Source: Streptomyces abikoensis
GTDB taxonomy: Bacteria; Actinomycetota; Actinomycetes; Streptomycetales; Streptomycetaceae
Assembly (NCBI RefSeq): GCF_014648775.1
Contig: NZ_BMRT01000008.1
Coordinates: 271,275 to 335,274 of the forward strand
Direction of reading: 5' to 3'
DNA: 64,000 nucleotides
Positions 47,833-56,150 of the stretch are shown here, piece by piece. The notes under the pieces are model-generated. The model was not told where the DNA came from, searched no databases, and saw nothing but the letters and a program-made list of their open reading frames with translations. Within the stretch, counting starts at the first letter, position 1. Each line of letters opens with the position of its first letter. The position numbers were made by a program, and so were the translations under genes.

Positions 47833-49461
47833 TCAGTGGTGGCCGTGGCCGCTCGTGATCTCCCGGTACTCCTCCGCGGTGGCCTTGGGGATGTGGGTCC
47901 CCTCGCCGTAGAAGCCCTTCGAGAGCTTCACGCGGAGCTTCTGGCCGGCGCCGATCTTGCGGGCCACGCCGTTCTCGTCGACCTCCGGCTCCAGCTCGAG
48001 CGGCTTGGGCTGCTCGTGGGCCGTGAGGGTGTGCATCTGCTCCTGCGAGATCGGCTCGTGGATCTCGACGAACTCACCGTGCGGCAGGCGCTTGATGATG
48101 CCCGACTCACGGCCGTGCAGCACCTTCTCCTTGTCGCGGCGCTGGAGACCCATGCAGATCCGGCGCGTGGCGATGAAGGCGAGGACCGGGCCGACGAAGA
48201 AGCCGATCCGGACGAACCAGGTGATGGCGTTGATCGACAGGTGGAAGTGGGTGGCCCACAGGTCGTTTCCACCACCGACCAGCAGCACCAGGTACCAGGT
48301 CAGCCAGGCGACACCGAACGCGGTGCGCGTCGGGGCGTTGCGCGGGCGGTCCAGCAGGTGGTGCTCACGCTTGTCGCCGGTGACCCAGGACTCGATGAAC
48401 GGGTAGACGGCGATGGCGGCCAGCACCAGCGGGAAGATCATCAGCGGGATGAACACGCCCAGGACGAGCGTGTGGCCCCACAGGTTGATCTCCCAGCCCG
48501 GCATCACACGGATGAGGCCCTCGGAGAAGCCCATGTACCAGTCGGGCTGGGCGCCGGTGGACACCTGGTCCGGGCGGTACGGGCCCATGGCCCAGATCGG
48601 GTTGATCGACGCGAGGCCGGCGATGGCCGCGATCACACCGAAGACCAGGAAGAAGAAGCCTCCGGCCTTGGCCATGTAGACCGGCAGCAGCGGCATGCCG
48701 ACCACGTTGTTGTTCGTCCGGCCGGGGCCGGGGAACTGGGTGTGCTTGTGGTAGAAGACCAGGATCAGGTGCGCCACCAGCAGGCCGAGCATGACGCCCG
48801 GCAGCAGCAGGACGTGGATCGAGAAGAACCGCGGCACGAAGTCCGAGCCGGGGAACTCGCCCCCGAACAGGAACATCGAGACGTAGGTGCCGACGATCGG
48901 GATGGAGAGGATCGCACCCTCCATGAACCGGACACCGGTGCCCGAGAGCAGGTCGTCCGGCAGCGAGTAACCGGTGAAACCGGTGAACATGCCGAGGACC
49001 AGCAGCAGGAAGCCGAAGACCCAGTTGACCTCACGCGGCTTGCGGAACGCGCCGGTGAAGAAGACGCGCATCATGTGCACGAGCATGGCCGCGACGAAGA
49101 TGAGCGCCGCCCAGTGGTGGATCTGCCGGATGAGCAGACCACCGCGGACGTCGAAGCTGATGTCCATGGTCGACTTGAACGCCTCGGACATCCGCATGCC
49201 CTGCATGGGGACGTACGAGCCGTGGTAGACGACCTCGTTCATGCTGGGGTGGAAGAACAGCGTCAGATACACACCCGTGAGGATGATGATCATGAAGCTG
49301 TAGAGGCAGACCTCACCCAGCATGAAGGACCAGTGGTCCGGGAAGATCTTCCGCATGTTGACCTTGGCCAGGCTGTAGATGCCCAGTCGGCCGTCGGCCC
49401 AGTCGGCGACCCGCTCGCCCGCGGGTGCCTTGCGGCGGTTGTCAGTGGTGGCAGTACTCAT
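47833..49461 (-). CDS. qcrB: cytochrome bc1 complex cytochrome b subunit
   Basis: 542 residues with nine or more membrane helices, longer than mitochondrial cytochrome b because of a C-terminal cytosolic extension of about 120 residues typical of Actinobacteria. Haem b ligands lie in RQIHHWAALIFVAAMLVHMM and IHVLLLPGVMLGLLVAHLILVFYHKH. The quinol site contains the PEWY-equivalent QPDWYMGFSEG. Part of the menaquinol:cytochrome c branch that forms a supercomplex with the aa3 oxidase. Start overlaps the qcrA stop by 4 bp. Confidence 0.96.
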   Translation of the reverse strand: MSTATTDNRRKAPAGERVADWADGRLGIYSLAKVNMRKIFPDHWSFMLGEVCLYSFMIIILTGVYLTLFFHPSMNEVVYHGSYVPMQGMRMSEAFKSTMDISFDVRGGLLIRQIHHWAALIFVAAMLVHMMRVFFTGAFRKPREVNWVFGFLLLVLGMFTGFTGYSLPDDLLSGTGVRFMEGAILSIPIVGTYVSMFLFGGEFPGSDFVPRFFSIHVLLLPGVMLGLLVAHLILVFYHKHTQFPGPGRTNNNVVGMPLLPVYMAKAGGFFFLVFGVIAAIAGLASINPIWAMGPYRPDQVSTGAQPDWYMGFSEGLIRVMPGWEINLWGHTLVLGVFIPLMIFPLVLAAIAVYPFIESWVTGDKREHHLLDRPRNAPTRTAFGVAWLTWYLVLLVGGGNDLWATHFHLSINAITWFVRIGFFVGPVLAFIATRRICMGLQRRDKEKVLHGRESGIIKRLPHGEFVEIHEPISQEQMHTLTAHEQPKPLELEPEVDENGVARKIGAGQKLRVKLSKGFYGEGTHIPKATAEEYREITSGHGHH

Positions 49462-50510
49462 CCGCGCTCCCAGTACGCAGGACCGACGGGCTCGGAGAAG
49501 TCGCCCATGGCCTCAAGGTAGCCCTTGTCGTTGACCTTGATCCGCAGCTGCGGAAGGGCGTGGCCGGCCGGGCCGAAGATCACTCGACCGCCGTCGGAGA
49601 GGTCGAAGGTCGACTGGTGGCACGGGCACAGCACGTGGTGCGTCTGCTGCTCGTAGAGGCTGATCGGGCAGCCGACGTGGGTGCAGATCTTGGAGTACGC
49701 GACGATGCCGTCGGCGGACCAGTCCAGGGACTTCTTGTCCTTGATGTTCTCCGGGCGGAGCCGGACGATCATCAGGGCGGCCTTGGCGATCTCCTTCTGG
49801 AAGTCGTGGTCCTCCTCGGACATGCCCTCGGGCATGGCGAAGGTGAGGGAGCCGACCTGGACGTCCTCCGGGCGCAGCGGCTGCAGCGTGTTCTGGTTGA
49901 TGAGCATCTTGCCCTCGGACCAGGCGGTCTTGCGCAGCTTGGTGCCGGGCAGCGGACCGAGGTCGCGGAGCAGCATCACGCCGGAGAGCGGCACCAGGGC
50001 CAGCGCGCCGAACATGGTGTTGCGCAGCAGCTTGCGGCGGCCGAAGGTCGACTCCTCGGCGCCCGCCTTGAAGTCGGCCAGCACCTTGGCCTTGACCTCC
50101 GGGGAGGCCTCGATCGGGTGCCGCTCGTCGGCGTGCTCGACGTCGGACATCAGGGTGCGGGCCCAGTGGACCGCGCCCGCGCCGATGCAGAACAGCGCCA
50201 CGCCGAGGGTCAGGCCCAGCGCGAAGTTCAGGGCGCTGATGTGACCGATCGGGAAGACGTAGATGCTCTTGTCGACCGGGAGGGACACATAGGCGGCGAT
50301 GAAACCGACCGTCGCCAGCATGGACAGCGTGAACAGGAACGCGACCACGCGCTCGGAGCGCTGGGCGGCCCGCTCGTCGATGTCCTGCTTGCGGTGCTCG
50401 TGCGGCGGCAGCCCCGGGTCGGCGAACGGGTCGTCGGCGGTGGCTACGGCACCGTGCGCGTCGCCGTGCGCGGCGGGCAGGGTCTCTTCAGGAATGTCTT
50501 GGCTACTCAT
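49458..50510 (-). CDS. qcrA: cytochrome bc1 complex Rieske iron-sulfur subunit
   Basis: 350 residues: a charged N-terminal region, three membrane helices as usual in Actinobacteria (about 60-80, 95-115 and near 190), and the Rieske [2Fe-2S] domain with ligands in CTHVGCPISLYEQQ and CPCHQSTFDLSDG plus GPAGHALPQL. Overlaps qcrB by 4 bp and qcrC by 4 bp, which suggests tightly coupled synthesis. Confidence 0.95.
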   Translation of the reverse strand: MSSQDIPEETLPAAHGDAHGAVATADDPFADPGLPPHEHRKQDIDERAAQRSERVVAFLFTLSMLATVGFIAAYVSLPVDKSIYVFPIGHISALNFALGLTLGVALFCIGAGAVHWARTLMSDVEHADERHPIEASPEVKAKVLADFKAGAEESTFGRRKLLRNTMFGALALVPLSGVMLLRDLGPLPGTKLRKTAWSEGKMLINQNTLQPLRPEDVQVGSLTFAMPEGMSEEDHDFQKEIAKAALMIVRLRPENIKDKKSLDWSADGIVAYSKICTHVGCPISLYEQQTHHVLCPCHQSTFDLSDGGRVIFGPAGHALPQLRIKVNDKGYLEAMGDFSEPVGPAYWERG

Positions 50511-51316
50511 GACTTCTTGGCCTTAGCGGTGTGGGCCGCGACCCAGATGGCGACGGCGATCAGGGCACCGAGACCGAAGATCCACGCGAACAGACCCTCG
50601 CTGACCGGGCCGAGCCCGCCCAGCTCGAGACCGCCCGGGCTCTTGGTCTTGTCGCTGTTGACCGTGTCGAGGTACGCGATGATGTCCTTCTTGTTCTTCT
50701 CCGACATGGTGGTGTCGGGGAAGGAAGGCATGTTCTGCGGGCCCGTCTGCATGGCCTCGTAGATGTGCTTCGGGTTGACGCCCTCGAGCGACGGGGCGTA
50801 CTTGCCGTTGGAGAGCGCGCCGCCCTTGCCGGTGAAGTTGTGGCACTGGGCGCAGTTCGTGCGGAAGAGCTCGCCGCCCTTCGCGATGTCGGCGCCCTCC
50901 GGGCTGTACTGGCTCTTGGTCGGCTGGGCGGGGCCCGCGCCGAGGGAGGCGATGTACGCGGCCAGCTGGTCGATCTCGGCCTGGGAGTAGATCGCCTTCT
51001 TGCGGGGCGCCTGGGCGCCCTGCTGCTGGAGCGGCATACGGCCGGTGGCGACCTGGAAGTCGACGGCGGCGGCGCCCACGCCGACCAGGCTCGGCCCGTC
51101 GGTGGTGCCCTGACCGCCGGTGCCGTGGCAGCTTGCGCAGCCCACGGAGTAGAGCTTCTTGCCCTCCTCGATGGCGAGGGACTGGGCGCTGTCATCGGCC
51201 TTGGCCGTGTCGGCCGGCGCGAACGCGGCGTACAGCCCCCCAGTTACCGCCAGCGCGAAGAGTAGGACGACGACCGCCGCCAGCGGATGGCGTCGTCGTG
51301 CGGAGAGCTTTTTCAC
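50507..51316 (-). CDS. qcrC: cytochrome bc1 complex dihaem cytochrome c subunit
   Basis: 269 residues: N-terminal membrane helix (AAVVVLLFALAVTGGLYAAF), two class I cytochrome c domains with haem motifs CASCH and CAQCH, and a C-terminal membrane helix (GLFAWIFGLGALIAVAIWVA). The two haems pass electrons directly to the aa3 oxidase, as these bacteria lack soluble cytochrome c. GTG at 51316. Confidence 0.96.
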   Translation of the reverse strand: MKKLSARRRHPLAAVVVLLFALAVTGGLYAAFAPADTAKADDSAQSLAIEEGKKLYSVGCASCHGTGGQGTTDGPSLVGVGAAAVDFQVATGRMPLQQQGAQAPRKKAIYSQAEIDQLAAYIASLGAGPAQPTKSQYSPEGADIAKGGELFRTNCAQCHNFTGKGGALSNGKYAPSLEGVNPKHIYEAMQTGPQNMPSFPDTTMSEKNKKDIIAYLDTVNSDKTKSPGGLELGGLGPVSEGLFAWIFGLGALIAVAIWVAAHTAKAKKS

Positions 51317-51383
51317 GGATTACCCCGGTGTCAGGATCTTCTGCGTCGATCTGGACTGTTGGTCCGGTGCGGGACGGGACCGA

Positions 51384-52004
51384 TTACTTGATCAAGTAGA
51401 TCGTGGCGAAGAGGCCGATCCACACCACGTCGACGAAGTGCCAGTAGTAGGACACGACGATGGCCGCCGTCGCCTGGTGGTGGGTGAACCTCTTGGCCGC
51501 GTACGTCCTGCCCAGGACCAGCAGGAAGGCGATGAGACCGCCCGTCACGTGCAGGCCGTGGAAGCCGGTCGTCAGGTAGAAGACCGAACCGTACGGGTCC
51601 GAGGAGAGGGAGAGGCCCTCTTCCTTGACCAGGGCGGTGTACTCGTAGACCTGGCCGCCGATGAAGATGGCACCCATCACGAAGGTGATCACGAACCACA
51701 GGCGCAGCTTCTTCACGTCACCGCGCTCGGCGGCGAAGACGCCGAGCTGGCAGGTGAGGGAGGAGAGCACCAGGATCGTGGTGTTGGTGGCCGAGAACGG
51801 AAGGTTCAGCGCGGACGCCATTTCCTTCCAGTGGTCGGGGCCGGTCACCGATCGCAGGGTGAAGTACATCGCGAAGAGGGCCGCGAAGAACATCAGCTCG
51901 GAACTCAGCCAGATGATGGTTCCGACGCTGGTGAGGTTCGGTCGATTGACCGACGGGTGCGCGTGCCCGGTATCTGTTGCTGTTGCTGTCGCCACGACCG
52001 ACAT
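51384..52004 (-). CDS. ctaE: cytochrome c oxidase subunit III
   Basis: 206 residues with five membrane helices; WLSSELMFFAALFAMYFTLR, YLTTGFHGLHVTGGLIAFLL and YWHFVDVVWIGLFATIYLIK are typical. First gene of the ctaE-qcrCAB run (67-bp gap to qcrC). The ATG at 52004 sits within a 21-bp palindrome (51995-52015), so translation or transcription start may be controlled there. Confidence 0.95.
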   Translation of the reverse strand: MSVVATATATDTGHAHPSVNRPNLTSVGTIIWLSSELMFFAALFAMYFTLRSVTGPDHWKEMASALNLPFSATNTTILVLSSLTCQLGVFAAERGDVKKLRLWFVITFVMGAIFIGGQVYEYTALVKEEGLSLSSDPYGSVFYLTTGFHGLHVTGGLIAFLLVLGRTYAAKRFTHHQATAAIVVSYYWHFVDVVWIGLFATIYLIK

Positions 52005-52015
52005 TATGTCGGTCG
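51995..52015. promoter_or_regulatory. palindrome over the ctaE start codon
   Basis: CGACCGACAT (51995-52004), a 1-bp centre, and ATGTCGGTCG (52006-52015): 10-bp perfect arms. On the mRNA it would fold into a hairpin containing the ATG; on DNA it would be a 21-bp operator. Either way it lies at the entry to the respiratory operon. No regulator is known to me for it. Confidence 0.55.
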
Positions 52016-52220
52016 CTTATCTCGCGCTCACCCCGGGGGGTGCCGTTCGGTGTGTCAAGACCGTATGGCCAGCTCGTATGGCCCATTGGGGCGGTCCCCC
52101 AAAGGGAGGAAGCGGCACTTCGGGCGCCTCGCGGGGGCCGTCGGCCCCTCCTGCCGGGCGGTCTTCGCGGAGTAGCATCCGCGCACAACAGCCCTGCCTG
52201 CCCACGAGCATGGAGGAACG

Positions 52221-52622
52221 ATGCGGACGACCGCCACGGTGCTGGTCTACAGCGACGACGCGAGCAAGCGGGAGCAGGTGCGGCTGGCCGCGGGCCGGCG
52301 GCCGGCCGCCGACGTGCCGGAGGTGCGCTATCTGGAGTGCGCGACCCTGCCGGCGGTCCTGCGGACCCTCAAGGAGCACCGGGTGGACGTGTGCGTCCTG
52401 GACGGCGAGACGGCGCCCGCGGGCGGCATGGGGGTGTGCAGGCAGCTGAAGGACGAGGTGTTCCGCTGCCCGCCCGTGCTGCTGCTCATCGGCCGTCCGC
52501 AGGACGCCTGGCTGGCCACCTGGAGCAGGGCCGACGCGGCTGTCACCCATCCGGTGGACCCGGTGGCCCTCGCGGGGGCGCTGGCGGGGCTGCTGAGGCA
52601 GCGGCAGTCGGTGGACGCCTGA
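52221..52622 (+). CDS. orphan receiver-like protein
   Basis: 133 residues that fit a CheY-like fold: VLVYSDDASKREQVRL at the start (acidic residues of the pocket), candidate phosphoacceptor Asp61 in VDVCVLDGE, and PPVLLLIGRPQDAW where the Thr/Ser site would be. The usual C-terminal Lys is replaced (AAVTHPVDPVALAGAL: T-H-P rather than K-P), so it is a degenerate receiver without output domain. It lies between ctaE and the L,D-transpeptidase in the respiratory cluster, on the opposite strand. GGAGG precedes ATG. Confidence 0.75.
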   Translation: MRTTATVLVYSDDASKREQVRLAAGRRPAADVPEVRYLECATLPAVLRTLKEHRVDVCVLDGETAPAGGMGVCRQLKDEVFRCPPVLLLIGRPQDAWLATWSRADAAVTHPVDPVALAGALAGLLRQRQSVDA

Positions 52623-52640
52623 CGGGCGCGGGCGCGCGGG

Positions 52641-53891
52641 CTAGAGGCGGGGGCGCAGCCGGGCCGTGTCGGCCGGACCGGTGCCCTCGCGTTTCCCCGC
52701 GGTCAGGGCGCTGCCCTCGCGCCACTGCTTCCAGGGCATGTTCCAGTCGCCGAAGCCGTTGTCGAAGGGCGTCATGGTGGCCCCGGCGCTGCCCACGACC
52801 TTGACGATGTCGCCGACGCGCACGTTGTCGAAGAACCACTTGGCGTTGGCGGTGCTCATGCCCGTGCAGCCGTGGCTGACGTTGTCCGCCCCCTGCGAGC
52901 CCTCGGACCAGGGGGCGGCGTGGACGTATTCGCCGCTCCACGTGACCCGGGTGGCCCAGTAGACGGGCAGGTCGTAGGCGTCCGAACTGCCCTCGGAGAT
53001 GCCGATGCTGGTGCCGCGCATCCGTACGAAGGCTTCCTGGCCCAGGACGACCTTGACCCCGTTGCGGGTGGCATAGCCGGGCTTGCCGGTGGTCACGGGG
53101 ATGGAGCGGACCTCCTGGCCGTTCTTGAGGACCGACATGTAGTGGGCGCTGGCGTCGGTGACGGCCTCCACCCGGTCGCCGGTGGTGATCCGTACGCCCT
53201 TGACGGGGCCGCCGTAGAGGCCGCTGCCGACCTTGATGCCCTCCAGGGTGGCGCGCACGTCGATGGTGGCGTGGGCGGGCCAGTACTCCTGCGGGCGGTA
53301 GTGGAGGGTCTTGTTGTCCACCCAGTACCAGGAGCCCTGGACGGCGGGTTCGGACTCCACCTTGAGGGTGCGTTCGACGACGGCGCGGGCGGCCGGGTCC
53401 TGGACGGGCTCGCTGAGCTCGGCGGTGATGGGCTGTCCGACGCCGTAGGTGCCGCTCTGCGGGCCGAACGCGACCCGGAGTACCCGGTTGGCCCGGCTGG
53501 TCTCGAAATCCATCGTCCGGCGGCCCTGGGCGCCGTCCTCGTCCTCCGTGCTGACGCGCACGGTGTAGCGCACCCCGGCGGACAGGGCGCCGGTGCTGCG
53601 CCAGCGGGAGCCGTCGGCGTCCAGGTCGCCCTTGACGCGCCGGCCGGAGGCGTCCGTGACCGTCACGTCCGTGATGCGGTCGCCGCCCTCGGCGGTCACC
53701 TCGACGGGCCTGCCGGGATCCGCCTTCTGGCCGTCCCCGGCGCCGCCGGCCAGGCCGACGTCCGTGGCGTCGTAGGGCTCGTCGGCCAGCGGGTTCGACG
53801 AGCCGCCGCACGCGGTGACCACCACCAGGGCCACGGAGGACAGCAGCAGGGTCCAGAAGGGCACCGTGCCGTGTCGGGGTGACTGACTCAT
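52641..53891 (-). CDS. L,D-transpeptidase lipoprotein
   Basis: 416 residues. A lipoprotein signal (WTLLLSSVALVVVTAC with lipobox VTAC|G) is followed by two immunoglobulin-like domains (about 55-260) and a YkuD catalytic domain with SHGCTGMSTANAKWFF (catalytic Cys, upstream His in EYVHAAPW). It makes 3-3 cross-links in peptidoglycan, like LdtMt2. ATG at 53891; a GTG at 53897 is an alternative. Two direct repeats lie in its upstream region. Confidence 0.9.
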   Translation of the reverse strand: MSQSPRHGTVPFWTLLLSSVALVVVTACGGSSNPLADEPYDATDVGLAGGAGDGQKADPGRPVEVTAEGGDRITDVTVTDASGRRVKGDLDADGSRWRSTGALSAGVRYTVRVSTEDEDGAQGRRTMDFETSRANRVLRVAFGPQSGTYGVGQPITAELSEPVQDPAARAVVERTLKVESEPAVQGSWYWVDNKTLHYRPQEYWPAHATIDVRATLEGIKVGSGLYGGPVKGVRITTGDRVEAVTDASAHYMSVLKNGQEVRSIPVTTGKPGYATRNGVKVVLGQEAFVRMRGTSIGISEGSSDAYDLPVYWATRVTWSGEYVHAAPWSEGSQGADNVSHGCTGMSTANAKWFFDNVRVGDIVKVVGSAGATMTPFDNGFGDWNMPWKQWREGSALTAGKREGTGPADTARLRPRL

Positions 53892-53938
53892 GGTCACACC
53901 GTAGGAAGGATCGACGCGCGCGGCTTCCGGTGCGAGTG

Positions 53939-53969
53939 CACACGGGTGAACGCCGCACACGGGTGAACG
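53939..53969. repeat. direct repeat pair upstream of the L,D-transpeptidase
   Basis: CACACGGGTGAACG occurs at 53939-53952 and again at 53956-53969 (17-bp period). On the gene strand each unit contains GTTCACCCG, which resembles half of a PhoP-type PHO box, but the 17-bp spacing is not the 11-bp spacing of that system. A possible operator, 48 bp from the start codon. Confidence 0.4.
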
Positions 53970-53972
53970 ACG

Positions 53973-54012
53973 CGACGGGCCCCGCGCACCGTGAGGTGCG
54001 CGGGGCCCGTCG
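53973..54012 (-). terminator. terminator of ctaCDF
   Basis: An 18-bp perfect stem (53973-53990 with 53995-54012) with loop GTGA, 15 bp past the ctaF stop. Confidence 0.85.
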
Positions 54013-54027
54013 TGTGGTGCGCGGAAC

Positions 54028-54426
54028 CTACTGGTTCTGGTTCTCGCCGCGGTAGAACTCGAACACCCAGCCGAAGAGGCCGATCAGGATGATCGGGGCC
54101 GAGAAGTACATGAGCCACCAGCCGAAGCAGATGCTCATGAAGGCGAGGGCGCCACCGACCGCCAGGGAGAGCGGCTGCCAGCTGTGCGGGGCGAAGAAGC
54201 CCAACTCGCCGGCGTCGTCGGCGACGTCCGCCTCCTTGTTGTCCTGGGCACCCGCGTCCACCCGGCGCGCGGTGAACGCCAGGTAGTAGCCGACCATGAT
54301 GCACAGGCCGAAGGACATGAAGAGCGCGGTCGTGCCGACCGTCTCCTTCGACCACACGCCATAGACGATCGCCATGGCGAGGATGAAGACGGAGAGCCAG
54401 ATGAACATCTTGCCCTGGATCTTCAC
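54028..54426 (-). CDS. ctaF: cytochrome c oxidase subunit IV (actinobacterial)
   Basis: 132 residues with four membrane helices (WLSVFILAMAIVYGVW; ALFMSFGLCIMVGYYLAF; LSLAVGGALAFMSICFGWWL; PIILIGLFGWVFEFYRG). This is the actinobacterial fourth subunit of aa3 oxidase (Rv2199c type). The GTG overlaps the ctaD stop (GTGA), so it is co-translated. Confidence 0.93.
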   Translation of the reverse strand: MKIQGKMFIWLSVFILAMAIVYGVWSKETVGTTALFMSFGLCIMVGYYLAFTARRVDAGAQDNKEADVADDAGELGFFAPHSWQPLSLAVGGALAFMSICFGWWLMYFSAPIILIGLFGWVFEFYRGENQNQ

Positions 54427-56150
54427 TTGCCGGCCTCCTTGCCACCCGCGAGGGCCTTCTCGCCCGCGAGGTTCTCTTCGAGCTCCAGGGCCGCGATCTC
54501 CGGGTGGTGGAGGTCGAACGCCGGCGATTCGGAGCGGATGCGCGGCAGCGTGAGGAAGTTGTGCCGCGGCGGCGGGCAGGAGGTCGCCCACTCCAGCGAG
54601 CGGCCGTAGCCCCACGGGTCGTCGACCTCGACCTTCTTGCCGTACTTGGCGGTCTTCCAAACGTTGTAGAAGAACGGCAGGATCGACAGGCCCAGCAGGA
54701 AGGAGCTGATGGTCGAGATGGTGTTCAGCGTGGTGAAGCCGTCGGAGGCGAGGTAGTCCGCGTAACGACGCGGCATGCCCTCGGCACCCAGCCAGTGCTG
54801 CACCAGGAACGTGCCGTGGAAGCCCACGAACAGCGTCCAGAAGGTGATCTTGCCCAGGCGCTCGTCCAGCATCTTGCCGGTGAACTTCGGCCACCAGAAG
54901 TGGAAGCCGGAGAACATCGCGAAGACCACGGTGCCGAAGATGACGTAGTGGAAGTGCGCGACGACGAAGTACGAGTCCGAGACGTGGAAGTCCATCGGCG
55001 GCGAGGCCAGGATGACACCGGTCAGACCACCGAAGGTGAAGGTGATCAGGAAGCCGACGGCCCACAGCATCGGGGTCTCGAAGGACAGCGAGCCCTTCCA
55101 CATGGTGCCGATCCAGTTGAAGAACTTCACACCGGTCGGAACCGCGATGAGGAACGTCATGAAGGAGAAGAACGGCAGAAGCACGCCACCGGTGACATAC
55201 ATGTGGTGCGCCCACACGGTCACGGAAAGACCGGCGATGGAAATCGTCGCCGCGATCAGGCCCCAGTAACCGAACATCGGCTTCCGGGAGAACACCGGAA
55301 TGACCTCGGAAATGATGCCGAAGAACGGCAGCGCGATGATGTACACCTCGGGGTGTCCGAAGAACCAGAAGAGGTGCTGCCAGAGCAGTGCTCCACCGTT
55401 TTCCGCACTGAATACCTGGGCCCCGAATTTACGGTCCGCCTCCAGGGCGAACAGCGCGGCGGCCAGCACCGGGAAGGCGAGCAGGACCAGCACACCGGTC
55501 AGCAGCACGTTCCAGGTGAAGATCGGCATGCGGAACATCGTCATGCCGGGCGCGCGCATGCAGATGATCGTGGTGATGAAGTTGACCGAACCGAGGATCG
55601 TGCCGAAGCCCGAGAAGGCCAGACCCATGATCCACATGTCGGCGCCGACACCCGGCGAACGGACCGCGTCCGACAGCGGGGAGTAGGCGAACCAGCCGAA
55701 GTCGGCCGCACCCTGCGGGGTGAGGAAGCCGGCCACCGCGATCAGCGAGCCGAACAGGTACAGCCAGTAGGCGAACATGTTCAGCCGCGGGAACGCCACG
55801 TCGGGCGCGCCGATCTGCAGCGGCATGATCCAGTTCGCGAATCCGGCGAACAGCGGCGTCGCGAACATCAGCAGCATGATCGTGCCGTGCATCGTGAACG
55901 CCTGGTTGAACTGCTCGTTCGACATGATCTGCGTGCCCGGACGGGCCAGCTCGGCGCGCATGAGGAGCGCCATCAGGCCGCCGATGCAGAAGAACGCGAA
56001 CGACGTGACCAGATACATCGTGCCGATGGTCTTGTGGTCAGTGGTGGTGAGCCACTTGATCACCTGACTGCCGGGCTGCTTCTGGCGTACGGGCGGTGCT
56101 GCCGTGGCTGTTGCGGCGGCGGCACCCTGGGGTTCGTTGAGGATGCTCAC
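54423..56150 (-). CDS. ctaD: cytochrome c oxidase subunit I
   Basis: 575 residues, twelve membrane helices. Haem a/a3-CuB ligands: TMHGTIML (His), GHPEVYIIALPFFG with the His-Tyr cross-link pair, WAHHMYVTG (two His), and AHFHYVIFG (two His). K-channel and D-channel residues are in the expected segments. GTG at 56150 is fixed by a 4-bp overlap with the ctaC stop; an open frame further upstream belongs to a shadow of ctaC. The M. tuberculosis orthologue lies outside its ctaC/ctaF cluster. Confidence 0.97.
   Translation of the reverse strand: MSILNEPQGAAAATATAAPPVRQKQPGSQVIKWLTTTDHKTIGTMYLVTSFAFFCIGGLMALLMRAELARPGTQIMSNEQFNQAFTMHGTIMLLMFATPLFAGFANWIMPLQIGAPDVAFPRLNMFAYWLYLFGSLIAVAGFLTPQGAADFGWFAYSPLSDAVRSPGVGADMWIMGLAFSGFGTILGSVNFITTIICMRAPGMTMFRMPIFTWNVLLTGVLVLLAFPVLAAALFALEADRKFGAQVFSAENGGALLWQHLFWFFGHPEVYIIALPFFGIISEVIPVFSRKPMFGYWGLIAATISIAGLSVTVWAHHMYVTGGVLLPFFSFMTFLIAVPTGVKFFNWIGTMWKGSLSFETPMLWAVGFLITFTFGGLTGVILASPPMDFHVSDSYFVVAHFHYVIFGTVVFAMFSGFHFWWPKFTGKMLDERLGKITFWTLFVGFHGTFLVQHWLGAEGMPRRYADYLASDGFTTLNTISTISSFLLGLSILPFFYNVWKTAKYGKKVEVDDPWGYGRSLEWATSCPPPRHNFLTLPRIRSESPAFDLHHPEIAALELEENLAGEKALAGGKEAGK

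Noticed and set aside
46537..49521. 994-codon frame on the plus strand opposite trpD and qcrB
   Set aside because: Antisense shadow typical of high-GC DNA; no recognisable domain, while the minus strand codes for TrpD and QcrB.
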